Assembly: GCA_039090855.1 (NCBI GenBank)
Contig: CM076995.1
Location: forward strand, 118,184,270-118,248,269
Origin: Macrothele yani
Taxonomy: Eukaryota > Arthropoda > Arachnida > Araneae > Macrothelidae
DNA length: 64,000 nucleotides
Reading direction: 5' to 3'
In this document: one piece after another, positions 1-10,614 of the stretch
Position numbering within the stretch: position 1 is the stretch's first letter
Layout: every line of letters starts with the position of its first letter
Position numbers and translations under genes: made by a program
Notes under the pieces: generated by a model
The model's database searches: none
The model's input: only the letters and a program-made list of their open reading frames with translations
Told to the model about the DNA's origin: nothing

Positions 1-670
1 GTTACAAAGCTATTAATTAACTTTCTTTTTCCTCCATCGTGTCACGTCTGTGGTCTCTTAACTGTGAATATCTTACATTACCTTTTATGGGGAAGTGTCT
101 AAATGACATGTTTTGGAATTCAACACATGCATGATGGTAGCGCAGTCCGAAAAGTTCTTGGCATGTAACCTTCGAATCCACGTTTCAAGGCTTATTTTCG
201 TATGGTACTTCATGTGGTGACGCAAGAGATACAGAATTCGCTAACAATTAAAAAAAGTAATATAATGTATTGCATTATCATGCAACATAATTAATTTTCA
301 AGTTTTTGAAGTTGTAAAACGGTAGGGGTTGTTCACTGTAAAGTGTTCCGTCCTGCGACTTAACAATACCCTCATGTTTTATGTTGAATCGTTGCTTGAA
401 GAAGTTCTTGCTGCAGTGTGCCACCTTAATTATACACTTGAATAATTGTAAATAGTAAACGATCCAAAGTCAGGAATTAACAGAATCGAGTACTTACTAA
501 TTCAACGTCCAAACTTTATTCAGCAGACAGGTGCGACGAGGATGAATAACGTTGAAGTCACTTCACTTCGTAATAACAAGATGAAGATATAAATCAAGCA
601 TTTCAAACAATTAATTCGCTAGCCAGACAAGACACAATTATCAGACTTTAGCTTGCTATAACAAAGCGTA
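1..670. other. AT-rich sequence, no gene seen
   Basis: I see no coding potential, structured RNA or recognisable repeat here. The stretch runs up to the TA dinucleotide at 669-670 that serves as target site of the Tc1-like element that follows. Confidence 0.5.
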
Positions 671-817
671 CACAGTCCAATCAAAATATTATGACCACCC
701 CTGACGTAAGAAGGATCCGTAACCAGCAGCCAGATGGCGTGCCTAGCAACATATGCAAATCATGTGAGGCATTCAAAAGGACACGAACTCGCGGACGGTA
801 TCTAGTTTCGCGTGAAA

Positions 818-1354
818 ATGGGAAAGGGACGTGATCTAATGGAGTTTGAAAAAGGAATGATTGTTGGCCACCGACTGAAAGGTAGTGGCATTATAGAAAT
901 GGCCGATATTGTGGGCTGCTCACGTGGTTCGGTAGTTAAAGTATCCCAGAATAGAAAGAAACCGGCAAGACCTGCAGCATTCGGGGTAATAGTGGACGCG
1001 CACGCAGAATTGACGACCGTGGGTAGCGACGGCTATCCCGACTAGTGCGGTCTAACAGACTGGCCACAGTGGAACAACTGGCCATGTCACACTGCCATTA
1101 TTGCTCGAGAATGACTCGCTGAACATGAAGATTTTCAGGTATTGCCCTGGCCTCCAAATTCCTCAGACATCAATCTATTCGAGCATCTTGTTGTTTGTGT
1201 TGGAACAGCAAATCCGATCTGCCGCGGTTCAACCACGTAACTTACAAAAATTAAAGAATCTGCTGGTCAAGACGCCTTTATAAAACTTATAGCGTCGAAG
1301 TCTCGCCGGGTAAGAGCTGTTTCGGTGGCACGTGGAGGACCAATACCATATTAG
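818..1354 (+). pseudogene. Tc1-like transposase, internally deleted copy
   Basis: It opens with MGKGRDLMEFEKGMIVG, the helix-turn-helix start typical of Tc1 transposases, and reads on to about 1045. The frame then breaks. A C-terminal part follows that includes a degraded SSDINLFEHL motif (the third catalytic residue region) and a final GGPIPY before a stop at 1352-1354. The central catalytic core with the first two aspartates is missing. The start is the ATG at 818, because it lines up with the start of the sister copy at 1394. This is a clear pseudogene. Confidence 0.75.
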
Positions 1355-1393
1355 GCAGGTGGTCATTTGTTTTTGCTCTTCGGTGTATGTAAA

Positions 1394-2436
1394 ATGGGAA
1401 AGGGCGTTACCTAATAGAGTTTGAAAAAGGAATGATTGTTGGCTACCGACTGAAGGATGATAGTGTTACAAAAACTGACGATATTGTGAGTTGATCACAT
1501 CGCGCAATTGTTAAAGTGTTCCAGGAATGGAAAGAAACTGGCAAGACATGCAATAATCGAGGTAACAGAGGAAGCATACGGAGTACTGACGACCGTGGGC
1601 AGCGACGGGTATCCCGACTAGTACGATCCAACAGACTGGTCACAGTGCGTCAACTGGCCAGAGCATTTAATGCAGGCACATCGAGGAGTGTATCGCAGAC
1701 CACAGTCCAACGAACTCTGCTCTCTGTGGGTTTCCGGAGCCGTCATCCACTCAAGGTACCCTTGCTGACGGCCAGCCATCGACGACTACGACCTGAATTT
1801 GCATCTGAGAAGAGGCATTGGACCACCTAACAGTGGAAGAATGTTACCTTTTCAGACGAATCACGTTTTCTGCTTTATCGTGTGGATGGTCGATGGAAAA
1901 TATGGCGAAGCACAGCTGACAGAAATCATCCCGACACGATGATCGACAAGAAACAGGCAGGAGGTGGCAGTGTGGTAGTGTGAAGCATGTTTTCTTGGAA
2001 ATCATTGGCAGAAATCATCCCCCTCGATCGGACGATGAACGCTTCAAGCTACCTATCCATCGTGGTGGATCAGGTGCTGCCATTCATGATGACTGTCTGC
2101 CCCGATGGCATGGGTTGCTTCCATTCATGATGACTGTCCCCTTGTCATGTTGTTAAGCGTGCGCTAGAATGGCATGAGGAGCATTCCAGTGACTTCAGTT
2201 TACTATCCTGACCATCGTACTTGTTGGACATCAATCCCATTGAACACCTGTGGGACTATCTTGACCAGCAGGTTCGACGTATGGATCCACCACCGATGAC
2301 TCTTGATGATCTACGAGAAGCTTTGGTGTCTACATGGCACAACATCCGTACAGAAACTTTCAGAGGCCTCATTGAATCAATGTCACTCCGTATATCTGCG
2401 GTATTGGAGGCACGAGAAGGTCATACCTCATACTAA
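1394..2436 (+). pseudogene. Tc1-like transposase, decayed
   Basis: This is the second copy of the same transposase. A premature stop falls soon after the start (around 1413). A readable part at 1516-1830 covers the second helix-turn-helix and linker (VSRLVRSNRLVTVRQLAR). TFSDESRF near 1848 carries the first catalytic aspartate. The region of the second aspartate is scrambled and contains a short direct repeat (CCATTCATGATGACTG near 2080 and 2122). DINPIEHLWDYL near 2228 holds the catalytic glutamate. Stops and frame breaks rule out function. Confidence 0.8.
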
Positions 2437-2534
2437 CAGGTGGTCATAATTTTTGGACTGGACTGTGTATATCTGAAAATACAATCTCGTTCACCCTTAT
2501 CTCATCTCGTACATCTCTAATCGCCCACAACACC

Positions 2535-2676
2535 TGCGAAAACACAAGTTTGTCCGTGACGGAGATCGGAAACGCGTCCCCTCACTCCGGAGTAATTTGC
2601 TCTCCCAATTAAGCTACACGGACGGAATGTATGGCTGCAGATTTGTCATCTTGACACGTGCTTTACCTCTGTAGTA
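2535..2676 (-). repeat. tRNA-like SINE fragment, copy 1
   Basis: On the minus strand a 72-nt tRNA-like stretch (2552-2623) begins GTCCGTG and ends CACGGAC, a 7-bp acceptor-stem match. It has an A-box-like TAGCTTAATTGGGAGAGC and a weak B-box-like segment. The anticodon stem pairs poorly, so a working tRNA gene is unlikely. A similar block lies 300 bp downstream (2834-2956), which makes a tRNA-derived repeat more likely. Confidence 0.5.
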
Positions 2677-2833
2677 ATCACATCATCTCCCTCTTAATTT
2701 CTTTTTTTTTTTTTTTTTTTTTTTGAAGCGAAGAACGATTTTTTATTAATTCTAGACGATGTGTGGAAAAAATGTCATAAATTTTACGAAGAACCCAAAG
2801 GCCAGGGCATCCATTTTAACATTCGGGCGCCAA

Positions 2834-2956
2834 TGTGAAAACACAAGTTTGTCCGCGCCCTCTCACACCGGAGTGTGTTGCTCTCCCAACTAAACTATAC
2901 CGACAGAATGTATCACTGCAGATTTGTCTTCTTGGCACGTGCTTTACCTCTGTAGT
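2834..2956 (-). repeat. tRNA-like SINE fragment, copy 2
   Basis: This is a direct repeat of 2535-2676. Shared features are AACACAAGTTTGTCCG at one end, the GCTCTCCCAA core, and CACGTGCTTTACCTCTGTAG at the other end. The T-arm region is partly deleted, so the acceptor stem is incomplete. A T tract (about 2700-2724) separates the copies. Confidence 0.5.
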
Positions 2957-4528
2957 ACGTCACACACCCTACTTTACACCTCATAGCACATCGTTTTATT
3001 TACCTTTGACTTCTTCCAGTGATTACCAACTTTGAAAACTCGTCGGGAGAAATAATGTGTCGTTAAGTCAGAAAAACCTTTAATGAGAAGAAACCAAATT
3101 TACATAAGAAGGTACAAAAGCGAAAGGAAGGTTAAATTAGAGGAATACGACATAAATATAATACTGACATGTTTGTATCCAATTCATCATTTTACATCGA
3201 CCGTATTTGAAAAATAAATATTTCAGGTATCCCATAATCCTTTTGCGCTTCCCCTAAGCAATCACTAGGGTTGTTAATTTTTTTTTTCTTGCTCGTCAGA
3301 TACAAAAAAGTGCAGATAAGTTGATTCTGCGACAATTATAGATTTTTTTAATTTCTTTTAAATTTTTAAAATTAATAAGTTCAAACACGATGAAAATTAA
3401 TCCCAAATATATTTAGTTTCATCTCAGTAATTCTTTCTTTTAAGTTTTCTTTAACCAAAATTTTAGTTATGTTTAGTCCCTCCCCACCGCCTTCCACACA
3501 ACACACAAACACATTTTGATATGATTCTTCTTCTTGATCATGTTAATCATATCTTATTGTGATTGTGTTGAGCAACCATCGATTTTAAATTGATTTTGTA
3601 TTTAAACTGCTGCATAACTTGCAAACGTTCTTCTTTTTTTCTTCTTCTTCTTCTTTTTTTCCCCACATGTATTTCTGTGTTCGGTTTTGTGTTTGCATTT
3701 ATGTTAGGCCTTCCTTTCTGCTACACCTAATCGGCTAATGAAACTTTAGCTTTTAAAAATGGTAAATCTATGAGGCGGAACTTATTTGACGTCACCGAAC
3801 TTTAAGCTGATTTTATCAAAAACTAAAGCACAAGCGAAAAGAAAACGGATGTTAAGAACTATGCGTTCATGTATTTTCCTGTTTACCTTGTAGTAAGGAC
3901 ATGGAGATTCCGGAAAACGTGATCGGAAGAATTAACTACAACAACAAAGCGACAAGTGGTAAAGTAATAACAATAGTTACTTGTGCTATTTTGAACCAAC
4001 CTTATCATAAACTGCAGTCGACTCTGAAGTGCGAACTGCCAATTACTGTTCGTTTTTACACCAAAACGGTCCACGATGCATAAAATGGAAAACTTTTTGG
4101 TTTTGTTTTTTAAGTTCGGAATCAGCGACTGTAACTGAAAATGACCAGGTACGATTTTTTTACTTTATTTTTTACTGTTAATTATTATTATTATCAGTTC
4201 GTAACGTAAGCTCTGAAGAATGAAATGACAAAGACAGAAAATGTAGCGAGCATCAATACAGCAGAAACTTATTCACATCTAATTATATTTTTCACCAAAG
4301 AATATGATAAACCGAGTAAATGAAATATATATATATATACATATATATTGCGCTTTTCCTGCATTTTATTTGATTCCCTGGCATACAAAACTTGCAAAAT
4401 TTACTTTATTTTTCATATTGTTCAGCGAAAACATACCGTCATGAATGTGGTTGGCGTTTTGGGGAATTTGTATCTGTTCGGAACAGTAATCGTGCCCAAA
4501 TTTCCTGAATAAATAACTCCTGGGTATA
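2957..4528. other. AT-rich sequence with simple repeats
   Basis: There is no gene. A TTC/T-rich tract lies at about 3628-3660 and a short TA run at about 4327-4350. The short ORFs here have no recognisable content. Confidence 0.5.
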
Positions 4529-4662
4529 CACTGTAGTGCCAAAAACAAAACAAAAAACAAAAAAAAACTGGAATACCTCCCTTACACCCCTTTGGTCCTC
4601 CTCGCGATCGGAGAACGGCAGCAACACGACGGAACATTGACTCCACGAGTTCTTGAGCACCA
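4529..4662 (-). mobile_element. Tc1-like transposon 3' end fragment
   Basis: Read on the minus strand, this gives a transposase C-terminus (ELVESMFRRVAAVLRSRGGP) followed by a terminal repeat starting CACTGTAGTGCC at 4529. Only the last part of the element is left. It abuts the left part of modular repeat copy A at about 4656. Confidence 0.7.
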
Positions 4663-4677
4663 GCTATTTATTATATA

Positions 4678-5901
4678 CACTATATTGGCAAAAGTCACCA
4701 GATACGGCTTCAAAAGCAAATAAGATGCGCGGTACAGCTGCAAACGGTATAAAAACAAGCCTGCAGCTGACCGCGATCATATCGCACTGTGCGGTTGAGT
4801 GAAAATGTCGCGGCGGGAGAGAACCGATTTTGAGAAAGGAAAGATTGCTGGGTGTTATATTAGTGGGATGTCCATAAGAGAAACCGAGAGGCGTTTAAAC
4901 ATACCCAAGTGAACTATTTTGGATGTACTGAATAAGTGGAAGACACATGGCGTGCATGGAGCAGCAAAATGTACCGGCAGACCAAAGAAAATCAGTGATA
5001 CAGGACGTCGAAGCCTCAGGAGAGTTGTTACAGCTAATACACGGAGTTCTGCACAAGACGACAGTGTACAGGTGAGTAAAAGTGCTGGGACCTCGGTATG
5101 TACACGTACCATTCGCAGAGAACTTCATTCCATGGGTTACTGTGGTCCATGCGGCTGCTCATAAGCCTTTCATCTCCATTCGGAATGCTACTCGTCGTTT
5201 AGCATGGTGTAAAGAACATTTATCGTGGACCCTAGATCAATGGAAACGGGTCCTATGGACTGATGAATCCAGATACACGATCCATCAGTTTGATGGTCGT
5301 GTGTGGGTATGGCGGCACCCGGGGAAACACTATTTACCACAGTGTACTATTCCTACGGTCAAGTTTGGAGCTGGCAGTGTACTCGCGTGGGTGTGTTTTG
5401 TCGTGGTATGGTCCCGGCCCATTGATTATCGTGGACAAACCTGTTAACAAGCACGTCTATCTCGATATTCTGGACAATTATGCCTTACCAAATCTGTGGC
5501 AATACTATGGAACCAAGCCTTGTTGGTACCAGCAGAATAATGCACCAAGCCATGTAGCAAGGATTGTTACGGCGTGGTTTGACGATAATTCCGTATCGTG
5601 TGTGGACTGGCCAGCACAGAGCTCTGATCTTAATCCTATAGAGCACCTATGGAATGAGTTAGAGAGCCGCATAAGAAGTTTGGAGCCAAGGCCTACTACT
5701 AAGCAACAGTTAGCGGCAGCATTATGTACTGAATGGAAGCTCATACCTATCGCTTTGTTCCAAAACCTTGTCGAAAGCATGTCTCAAAGGGTCAGTGCAT
5801 GCATTAAGGCCAAAGGTGGACCGACACCGTTCTAATGCATGTTAATAAATACTATGTTGTGTTTCTCTTCTAGGTGTCCGGTGACTTTTGTCAGTATAGT
5901 G
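4678..5901 (+). mobile_element. Tc1-like transposon, full length
   Basis: The TIRs are clear. The left end begins CACTATATTGGCAAAAGTCA and the right end is the complement of CACTATACTGACAAAAGTCA. TA duplications lie at 4676-4677 and 5902-5903. The total of 1,224 bp is normal for a one-gene Tc1 element. It sits inside the dispersed modular repeat: the sequence before it (GCACCAGCTATTTA) and after it (TTGTGTTACCGTAAG) are adjacent in the other copies of that repeat. Confidence 0.9.
4805..5835 (+). pseudogene. Tc1-like transposase pseudogene
   Basis: A near-complete DD34E-type transposase starts at the ATG at 4805 (MSRRERTDFEKGKIAG). One in-frame stop follows LNIPK at about 4911, and there are frame shifts near 5160 and 5390. 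The first catalytic aspartate is in VLWTDESRY (about 5257). The second sits in QQNNAPSH, where the expected aspartate reads asparagine (AAT). The glutamate is in DLNPIEHLWNEL. I count 34 residues between the second and third positions. The N-terminal GRPKK AT-hook-like motif is present. It ends GGPTPF before TAA at 5833-5835. Confidence 0.85.
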
Positions 5902-5903
5902 TA

Positions 5904-6715
5904 TATTGTGTTACCGTAAGAAACCTGGTATTTAACTTATTGTACAAATGATTATACGATGTCTATGTATCGGTCTTTGGACAACTTCGGACAAAAGCTA
6001 TATAGCTATATCAAAAGTAAATTTTATATTTCGGAGTTGTGGGTTTTTCTTTTTTTTTTTTTTTTTTGTATTTTTTTTTTTTTTTTTTTTTTTGTGAAAT
6101 AATACTATAAAAAAAAGTTTCACCTTTTGTGAAGTTAACTGAAAGTCACTGATAGTTTGAAAAAATCAGGTTGCAAAGCATTTTGTTGCTTCGAAAAATC
6201 AGGATGAAAAATGTTTAATTTGTGAAAAGTTAAAAAAATTATTATAAACCTATTCAGAAAAATAGTAAGCTCCAACAGAAATTAAAATTTCTAAATTACT
6301 TGTATTATTGACAAAAAAACAACAACATTGTCGCTCAATTTGTTTTACGATGTACGTGATTCGAGTTTCCGGGAGGCTGTGGCTCAATGATTAATGGCGC
6401 AAGTTACCTGTTCAACCGACCCAAGCAGCGTGGGTCCGATCCTGGCTGGAGCTGAAGGATTGTATGGGGAATGAGCTGAAAAGTGCAGAGTCATCGGTTT
6501 TGCAGAATTTCAGTTTAAATACGGTAAAACGTGAAATGGATTTCTCTGAAATAAACGGAATTTCTGACTGCGGAAGATCTGTGAAAATACGGAAATTAAA
6601 AGAAATGGACACTTTTCCAAAAGGAAATCTCGTTATAAGACGGACGCTTGCCGGTAACTTTGCTACACGTTATTTTCGGAAATTTTCCGTGAATTCACAC
6701 CACTTATTGTTTTAC
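5904..6715 (+). repeat. Dispersed modular repeat, copy A
   Basis: This copy shares consecutive blocks with copies at 10615-12150 and 54265-56905. One block begins at GTTACCGTAAGAAAC and includes ATGTCTATGTATCGGTC. A tRNA-like block follows at 6371-6450. A last block contains GTGAAATGGATTTCTCTGAA and ends TTTTCCGTGAATTCACACCA at about 6703. Its left part (4656-4675) is cut off by the Tc1 insertion at 4678-5901. It has no coding capacity. T tracts at 6050-6095 interrupt it. I cannot assign it to a transposon class. Confidence 0.65.
6371..6450 (+). repeat. tRNA-like block inside modular repeat A
   Basis: GAGGCTGTGGCTCAATGATT resembles an A box and GGGTCCGATCCTGG resembles a B box, about 40 bases apart. 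It may be a SINE head captured by the modular repeat. Confidence 0.4.
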
Positions 6716-8406
6716 AGTGCAGTGCATGCCGGATCCATCGCTTCACGAGGTTTTCGCCGCAGTCTGTGCCTACCATCACTGCCAAACGATGTATATCATG
6801 ATTCATCTCAGCATATCACTTTTTGCCACCATTGCTCTAACTGTCCATTTACGGGATTTCGGTGCCACTGTAAGCGGATTTTTCTGGATATTTTTGGGGT
6901 TGTTTTTTTTTCAAAGACAAATTGCCTTCCGAGTTGGTAGATGACTTCCAACACACAATGTCTCTAACTCCCAAGTCATGGTTCAGATTGAAATGGACAC
7001 CTCATGTTAGGCTGGCTTGGTTGAATTCAGAAATCAGTTGCTGCACACCTGAAAGACGTGTTCTACCGTACAATCCTCCTCACATCCCGACGCTCACTCT
7101 TTGTATCTTTCCCTAAAGCAGTAAAGTAAATAACAAGTAAAATATTTCGATGTAACGAAAATGGGTAACGGTCGTAGTCAAACCCATTGTTGAAATCCGA
7201 TATTCGAATGTTTTCCCTCGAAGTGACGCCACGATAGTTAATTTCATTGTTACTCAACAGTATATTTTACGAAACTATCGCCGAACATTATTTCCATCAG
7301 GTTTTACGTAAACGTAACAATATCTCATTGCAGTCTGCGTAAATTGCGAGAACCGCTAAATGTGATAAAAGCCATTACAAAAATGTATTTTTCATGCTAT
7401 GAAAACGGTGCGTCGTGGCGAAATTTGGCTTCCTCTTGACCACCTCCCATGGTTACGTACTTTAAAGAGAGCTTTAAAATGATGTATGACACGATGTGAT
7501 TCAGCTTTTCTTTCTATCGATAATATTAATATATTTTTTTCTATCGATAATATTTTCTATTGATTCCTCTTGCGATTCAGCTTTTCTTTCTATCTTGAGG
7601 TCAGATTTTAGCTTATGCATGCGCAGATGGACTTTCGTAGCGATATCTCATTTCATCGGCGTCAGGGTCGTTTCTTATGTTTGTCTAAATCTGTATAATA
7701 TAAAATAATAATAAAAATAAGTATGTTTTTTTTTTAAAACTAAACAGTCAAAATACTTCCTATTGCTGCTGCCATAGTTTAGTAAATATTTGCTTTTATG
7801 ACTCACATATCTTCTTTCATTGGTTTTACGAAAAAAAAAATGTTCATTAATCCACCTATCTAAGTACCGCTCAATGTGAGGAATTAGCAAACATTGTTCA
7901 TTGTCATGATTTAATTCCACTCAGTATGTATCGGACTGTGGCTCCGTGTGGTCCTGAGGGTGCCTCGAATAAATGCAATGTGTTGCATGTAAATAAATGT
8001 ATACTCTCGAATCACTCGCTTTATTTCACACCCAGAAAGATCTTAACATGTGAAAGATGCATAGCATAAAATATCTACAAAGAGTACCAAGGTACTCTCT
8101 CGATTTTTTTAAAGTTTAGTTTTTCTGCCACATTTATGCCTTTCGGGCACGGAAGATCCGCATGCCTTCTAGACGCTAAACACTTTTGAAATGGTTGCTT
8201 TTCAGAATCCAGTAATTTCTTTTGCTCTGTTGATAGTGGCTCCAGCTAAACGTGCACCAAAGAGTACACCTTTACGAATTCTGACAAATCCTGGGCTTTT
8301 TCTATGTTTACATAAATTACTGCAGCCGAATGATCTGTACGCTCTTTATAAAGGACAAGGCAAAACGTCATCGGCCTATGCATCTATTACATTTGTACTG
8401 TATATA
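6716..8406. other. No gene seen; local duplications
   Basis: There is no supported coding region. A short duplication is visible at 7499-7595, where GATTCAGCTTTTCTTTCTAT occurs twice and CTATCGATAATATT occurs twice between them. Confidence 0.45.
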
Positions 8407-9587
8407 CACTGAAGTGCCAAAAGTCATGGGATACGTACCTAGTATCATGTAGGATCTCCTCTAGCCCGGCGAAGTGAAGGATCGATTCCACAAGTGGCCG
8501 GAAGACTTCTGGAGAGATGTTGAGCCATGCCGTCTGAACAGCCGTCCACAGTTCCCTGGTATTTATAGGTGCAGGATCTTGGGTACGAATGGACCTTTCC
8601 ACCACGTCTCATAAGTGCTCTATTGGGTTCATAACGTGGTGGCCACATCATCCGTCGGAACTGTCCAGAATGCTCTTCGAACTAATTTTGGACAACTTGG
8701 GCCCGATGACATGGTGCATTGTCCGCCTGGAAAATCCCATCTTTGTTGGGGTACATGAAGTCCATGAAGGGCTGCAAATGGTCACCCAGCAGAGCAATAA
8801 AGCGAATACCGGTTAATGAAGTATTTACAAGGACCAAAGGACCTAAACCGTGCCACGTAAAGACACCCCACACATGTATGGAACCACAACCACATTGCCT
8901 TTTTGACAGTTTGGGTGCATGGCTTAATAGGGTCTGCGCCTCATCTTCACCATACCATTAGCTAGTAACAACTGGTACCGTGACTCATCGGACCACACCA
9001 CATGTTGCCTGTCTTCCAGGGTCCAATCACCGCGTTCGCGAGCCCACGTGAGGCGCTGTGTCCGATGTCGCGCTGTTAACAAAGGCACTCTGGTTGGTCT
9101 TCTGCTCTCATACCCCATGGACGCTAAATTACGCTGCACTGACCTGATGGATATGTCTCTGGTACCTCTTGCATTGAATGTGGATGTTATTTGAGCCAGT
9201 ATCGCTTGTCTGTTAGCATGGACAACCCTGCTCAGACGCCGTTGTTCACGGTCATTCTGCACTCGTGGTCGGTCACTGCTCTGTCCAGGGTGGGCGGTAA
9301 GGATTTCCATGAGGTATTCTCGGAACACACGTGACACCGTGGATAGAGGAATGTTGAATGTTCGTAAAACTTCGGAAATTGAATGCCCCATCCGACTACA
9401 ATGCCTCGTTCAAACTCCAATAATTCACGTGGGCTTTCCAAAATCCTACTGGCGGTTGTTCAACCTGACTCATGAGATTACACCTCGCAACTGATAAAAA
9501 TCATGGCGTACGTCGAAGTCTTTATACGACGGCAGCGCCAGTTAAAAATGTGCATACTGCTATCCCATGACTTTTGGCACTTCAGTG
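8407..9587 (-). mobile_element. Tc1-like transposon with perfect 27-bp TIRs
   Basis: The first 27 bp (CACTGAAGTGCCAAAAGTCA followed by TGGGATA) are exactly complementary to the last 27 bp (9561-9587). TA duplications are at 8405-8406 and 9588-9589. The length is 1,181 bp. The transposase runs on the minus strand. Perfect ends around a broken gene suggest that the element could be moved in trans until recently. Confidence 0.92.
8445..9441 (-). pseudogene. Tc1-like transposase pseudogene
   Basis: It starts at the ATG at 9441 (MESPRELLEFERGIVVG). A frame shift about 17 codons in leads to MGHSISEVLRTFNIPLSTVS. The long readable block 8924-9391 covers both helix-turn-helix units and reaches VVWSDESRYQL (first aspartate). 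After another shift, block 8682-8873 has FQADNAPCHRAQVV (second aspartate). A third shift precedes NPIEHL with the glutamate near 8620, and the next codon is a stop. Length and order match a complete Tc1 transposase, but there are several breaks. Confidence 0.85.
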
Positions 9588-9776
9588 TATTGGCGTTTAT
9601 TGTCTGTAACTGCCTTAATCTACAAGGTTTCAATTTTTTTGGCCAGTGCGTGTATATCAGTATTAAAATCAGTCCTGAGTTTTACGCTGATTCTTATGAG
9701 CGAGTCATTTTAACCTGGCTTATCCATATATTATTAATGTTAGTGATTCAAAACCCAGTTATTTTCTTTAGTAAGT
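9588..9776. other. Short unannotated stretch
   Basis: There is nothing recognisable between the Tc1 element and the SINE-like copy that follows. Confidence 0.4.
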
Positions 9777-9965
9777 GAGGACTCCCGATGGTCGAGAGGT
9801 AAAAAGCTCGAGCTTCCTACACTCCTCGTACAATCAGATCCTGGTACTAGCTAAATATGGATATAGTGTATGTTCATCCTTATGGCTGTCACTGTAGCAA
9901 CGACCCTCAATTAGGGATGAGCGATTGCTTACCTGACATTCTCATGAGATCGTTAAGCTACCAAA
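9777..9965 (+). repeat. tRNA-derived SINE, diverged copy
   Basis: Order and spacing match the window's SINE family: a tRNA-like head (GATGGTCGAGAGGTAAAAAG, then AATCAGATCCTGG), then CTCAATTAGGGATGAGCGA, then a GATCGTTAAGC end. It is more diverged than the copies at 19071 or 45744. Confidence 0.5.
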
Positions 9966-10614
9966 CGCATTTAAAAAATAATGAAACATAATTGATTTCA
10001 CTTCTTTACTTACCTTCAATCATACCAGAATACGTAATTTTGCAAATTATTATGTACTGATCTATTCATTCCCTTCCAATGGCCGTAAAAGGTGATACTT
10101 GATTTATGTCAGATTCGCGGTAAAACGATAATCAGGGTAGCGAAAATGCACTCCAGCTGGCCACCGGGGCGCACACCTTTTCAGCAGACGAATCACCTGT
10201 CTGTCTATGTACTTTTTTCAACGGTTAGATCATTTTCTGCATGTCTTGTCCGAGTTCGTGGCTTTCAATCATAACGCAAATTAATAGATTCACTGAAATA
10301 AATAAGTAAAATGTAGCAGGTACTTCCTACACTCGTGCATGCGCATTAATGGCAAATGTGATCCAAACAGGTAAATATCTTTATTCGCAGTCTTGTGGAG
10401 TGGCGAGGCAGCTTGTTATACTGTCATCTCGCGAAGAACGTGAGCAAAGAAGCGGTTGGAATGTGTACATCATAATTGAATAAGTACGTATAATAACTTA
10501 TTTTGAACAACTTATTTTCCCTAAAACTTGCTCAGGTCAAGTGTGCACTGAATAGCAAAATTGCCAAATGGTTGAGTACGATTTGCTTGATTCTAGACTT
10601 GAGAAAAAATTGGG
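9966..10614. other. No gene seen
   Basis: AT-rich sequence without a supported feature. Confidence 0.4.

Larger units (their letters stand above)
671..2467 (+). mobile_element. Composite Tc1-like transposon, two units head to tail
   Basis: Terminal inverted repeats of about 29 bp frame the element. The left end begins CACAGTCCA and reaches ATTATGACCACC at 699. The right end is its near-complement, finishing at 2467. TA dinucleotides at 669-670 and 2468-2469 are the target duplication. The interior is not one transposase but two. An internally deleted unit occupies about 671-1390 and closes with its own TIR-like sequence (GGTGGTCATTTG near 1359). A second unit restarts at 1394 with the same N-terminal sequence. 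Both units are decayed, so the element cannot supply its own transposase. Confidence 0.85.

Noticed and set aside
2552..2623. Functional tRNA gene
   Set aside because: The anticodon stem pairs poorly and a degenerate copy lies 300 bp away, so a SINE-type repeat is more likely.
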